A stretch of 15,987 bases of DNA from Alphaproteobacteria bacterium UBA2966 (GTDB taxonomy: Bacteria > Pseudomonadota > Alphaproteobacteria > UBA2966), in assembly GCA_002348365.1 (NCBI GenBank), contig DEBC01000145.1, forward strand, positions 1 to 15,987. The letters run 5' to 3'. Below the pieces are notes generated by a model. The model did no database searches and was not told the origin of the DNA. It worked only from the letters and a program-made list of their open reading frames with translations. Below are positions 14,106 through 15,987 of the stretch, piece after piece. A program made the position numbers and the translations under genes. The stretch's first letter is position 1, and the number at the start of each line of letters is the position of its first letter.

Positions 14106-15158
14106 ATGTCGGAAATAGCCACCGAATCTGCACCGCTGGAAGAGGAATATCAGCTAGCGTTCAACTCGCTATCGACAACGGAAAAGGCAGCGATCGTAAT
14201 GGTTCTCCTAGAGAAATCCGGGGCGGCTGCCGTGATGAAAACATTGTCGCCAAAGCAAGTCACTGCAGTGTCGAGCGCAATGATCAGAGTGACCGATGTT
14301 CCTCAACCAATTGTCGTGGCGGTGGTCGATGAGTTCCTGGAATCTCTTCAAGAGTTGACCGACTTGGGCCTCGAAGGCCCAGGTTACGTTCGCGAAGTGC
14401 TGCTCGAAGCTGTAGGAGAGTCAAAAGCTGCTACGGTCCTATCCAAGGTTGACCCAGCTGCCCGGTCGTCTGGGCTAGAAATGCTGGACTGGATGGCACC
14501 TCGGGCCATCGCAGATATGGTTGGAGACGAGCACCCACAGATAATCGCAACCATCCTCGCGATGCTCGAAGAGCGAATTGCGGCCGACGTACTGAGCTTC
14601 TTGTCAGTCGAATTGCGTGCCGGCGTCGTGGGACGATTAGCAACACTCGATACCATATCCGACGCTGCGCTCTCCCAGTTGGAACGCGTGATGCAGACCA
14701 AATTCTCCGAATCTACATCGATATCAGCTTCACAGCTTGGCGGATTAAGGGTGGCGGCGAAGGTTATGGACAAAACCAGAACTGAAGACGCTGCAGAAAT
14801 ATTCGAAGCAATGCGGGGAGTCGACCAGGATCTCGTTATGGCGATCGAAGACAACATGTTTGACTTCGAAAATCTCGTTGATCTCGCGGACCGTGATATT
14901 CAGACCATGATCAATAACTTCGACGAGGAGGAACTGAGAACAGCCCTTAAGGGTGCTGATGAAGATCTTCTCGAGAAGTTCAAAGGAAACATGTCAAAGA
15001 ACAAAGCCGAGATGTTCCAAGACGAAATTGACATCATGCCCCCTCTGGCTATTTCAGTAGTCGAGGCGGCGAAAATGTCGATCATTAGGCAGGCCCGCAA
15101 ACTGCAAGATCAAGGAGAGCTGATTTTGGCTTCGCCCGATGGTGGTGACTTTGTCTAA
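14106..15158 (+). CDS. fliG: Flagellar motor switch protein FliG
   Basis: A 350-residue cytoplasmic rotor protein. It binds FliF, carries the torque-generating contact with MotA/stator units, and takes part in rotation switching with FliM. FliG_N starts at LSTTEKAAIVMVLLEKSGAA. FliG_M has the conserved EHPQ motif (E142-H143-P144-Q145) in VGDEHPQIIATILAML. FliG_C follows the Gly-Gly hinge (GGLRVAAKVMDKT) with MFDFENLVDLADRDIQTMIN and LRTALKGADEDLLEKFKGNM, then VVEAAKMSIIRQARKLQDQG. The usual GPVR-S-VE segment reads PPLAISVVE here. The protein has a short extra tail (ILASPDGGDFV) and an N-terminal extension of about 20 residues. GGAG at 14097-14100 stands five bases before the ATG; the gap after fliF is 16 bases. 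Its 3' end overlaps the likely start of fliH. Confidence 0.96.
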   Translation: MSEIATESAPLEEEYQLAFNSLSTTEKAAIVMVLLEKSGAAAVMKTLSPKQVTAVSSAMIRVTDVPQPIVVAVVDEFLESLQELTDLGLEGPGYVREVLLEAVGESKAATVLSKVDPAARSSGLEMLDWMAPRAIADMVGDEHPQIIATILAMLEERIAADVLSFLSVELRAGVVGRLATLDTISDAALSQLERVMQTKFSESTSISASQLGGLRVAAKVMDKTRTEDAAEIFEAMRGVDQDLVMAIEDNMFDFENLVDLADRDIQTMINNFDEEELRTALKGADEDLLEKFKGNMSKNKAEMFQDEIDIMPPLAISVVEAAKMSIIRQARKLQDQGELILASPDGGDFV

Positions 15159-15987
15159 GGTGTCCAATTTTCAGGCTAGCGAGATCTGGTCGAAAAACTC
15201 TTTCGACCAATCGAAGCCCTTTACGCCAAGAAATTCAAGCCCCGTGAAGACAGCCTTGTTCGAAGGATCAGGTCTTACGACGCGACTACAAACGAAAGTT
15301 CCACTTAGCGAACCGACCGAGGCACAAGGCGACGACCCAAATGACGAGGACGACCTTATTTTGCCTGCCGCACCACTTGAAGAGGAACCTGAATATTTAC
15401 AACTTGAATCTTCAGAACTTGAGAAATTGCTAGCGGATGCTGAAAAAAAGGGGCGGGATGCGGCGAAAGATGAGCTTCACGCAAGAACTGAAAACGAAAT
15501 TGTCACCCTGAAGGAAACGCTTGGGAATCTCATTGTTGCCTCTTCTGCTGCAATAAACGACAAGAGACCATTAGTCGAAGAACTCACGAAGCTTTCCCTC
15601 AGAATTGGTCAACTTTTGGCAAGACTTGAACTGTCCCATTCATCTGAAAAAATCAGTCAGTTCATACGCCAATTGCTCAACCAAATTACCGATGAAGACA
15701 CGGTAGACATTTCCTTGATGCACCCAGAGGAATGGAGCGAGACAATAGATGGACTCAACCTCGCCGAGGAGTTCCCAAACGTCAAATTCAGGAGCGACGA
15801 TAGTCTTCCCGTTGGCAGCGTAATCATGCACTACGGGAACGGTGGGCTAATAGATTTGTTTGAGGAACGCGTCGATAGATTACAAACGGAACTGACGGCG
15901 GCGGTTTACGAACACAGCAAGCCCTTGACCAGCACGGATCAAGCTTTTGATCGCGCGAGCGATTCCGACACTTCCCAAGTGGGCCCC
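15139..15987 (+). CDS. fliH: Flagellar assembly protein FliH; 3' end outside window
   Basis: Frame 1 is open from inside the end of fliG to the last base of the window (283 codons, no stop). FliH binds the export ATPase FliI and regulates its delivery to the flagellar type III export gate. Seen here: a basic/polar N-terminal leader, an acidic linker (DDPNDEDDLILPAAPLEEEP), a helical coiled-coil-prone region (ELEKLLADAEKKGRDAAKDE), and a C-domain with VDISLMHPEEW, then FRSDDSLPVGSVIMHYGNGG and LIDLFEERVDRLQTEL, matching the V-HPxD, D--L--G-----G-IDxxxxxR pattern of FliH/YscL proteins. ATG at 15139 is the first in-frame start (20-base overlap with fliG); GTG codons at 15142, 15145 and 15160 are alternatives, and the purine-rich GGAGAG at 15114-15119 is rather far upstream. 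Position after fliG fits the standard order fliEFGHIJ. Confidence 0.85.
   Translation, partial: MVVTLSKVSNFQASEIWSKNSFDQSKPFTPRNSSPVKTALFEGSGLTTRLQTKVPLSEPTEAQGDDPNDEDDLILPAAPLEEEPEYLQLESSELEKLLADAEKKGRDAAKDELHARTENEIVTLKETLGNLIVASSAAINDKRPLVEELTKLSLRIGQLLARLELSHSSEKISQFIRQLLNQITDEDTVDISLMHPEEWSETIDGLNLAEEFPNVKFRSDDSLPVGSVIMHYGNGGLIDLFEERVDRLQTELTAAVYEHSKPLTSTDQAFDRASDSDTSQVGP

Noticed and set aside
1..15987. tRNA genes, CRISPR arrays, rRNA, phage attachment sites
   Set aside because: I saw no cloverleaf with a T-loop GGTTCGAATCC-like core, no spaced direct repeats and no integrase gene; the IS remnant is the only mobile-element trace.

Overview
The window reads as a piece of a gammaproteobacterial chromosome or metagenomic contig. 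The strongest clue is the right-hand third, which follows the Pseudomonas/Vibrio-type flagellar order: an FleQ/FlrA-like regulator, an FleR/FlrC-like regulator, then fliE, fliF, fliG and fliH, with a consensus sigma-54 promoter between the two regulators. No 16S rRNA or other taxonomic marker is present, so genus-level placement is not possible.

Left region (1 to about 8820, visibly GC-rich). It holds metabolic and detoxification genes: the 3' end of a 4-coumarate-CoA-ligase-like acyl-CoA synthetase, a MAPEG membrane protein, an ankyrin-repeat protein that seems to lack its N-terminus, a 371-residue GST-fold protein and, on the opposite strand, a second GST. Next comes a periplasmic PQQ-dependent dehydrogenase (minus strand), transcribed divergently from a small lipoprotein cytochrome c that is a plausible electron acceptor for it. 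An unrecognised 209-residue protein, a gene-poor stretch of about 390 bases and a D-aminoacylase-family amidohydrolase follow. Three genes here (MAPEG and two GSTs) belong to families that commonly use glutathione.

Junction (about 8890 to 9290). A decayed 3' fragment of an IS256/mutator-family transposase lies where base composition drops from roughly 60-68% to 45-52% GC in hand-counted rows.

Right region (9290 to 15987, lower GC). The first regulator begins almost at its AAA+ domain and has no FleQ-type N-terminal domain. It is followed by a cluster of inverted repeats and a sigma-54 promoter matching TGGCACG-N4-TTGCW. The second regulator has a receiver-like N-terminus lacking the phospho-acceptor Asp and the conserved Lys, and no histidine kinase gene (fleS/flrB) lies between the two. 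The promoter appears to drive a compact operon: fleR-like, fliE (rod/MS-ring adaptor), fliF (MS ring), fliG (switch/rotor) and fliH (export ATPase regulator, cut by the window end). The most interesting signal is this apparently kinase-less, input-domain-poor version of the flagellar sigma-54 cascade sitting beside an IS scar.
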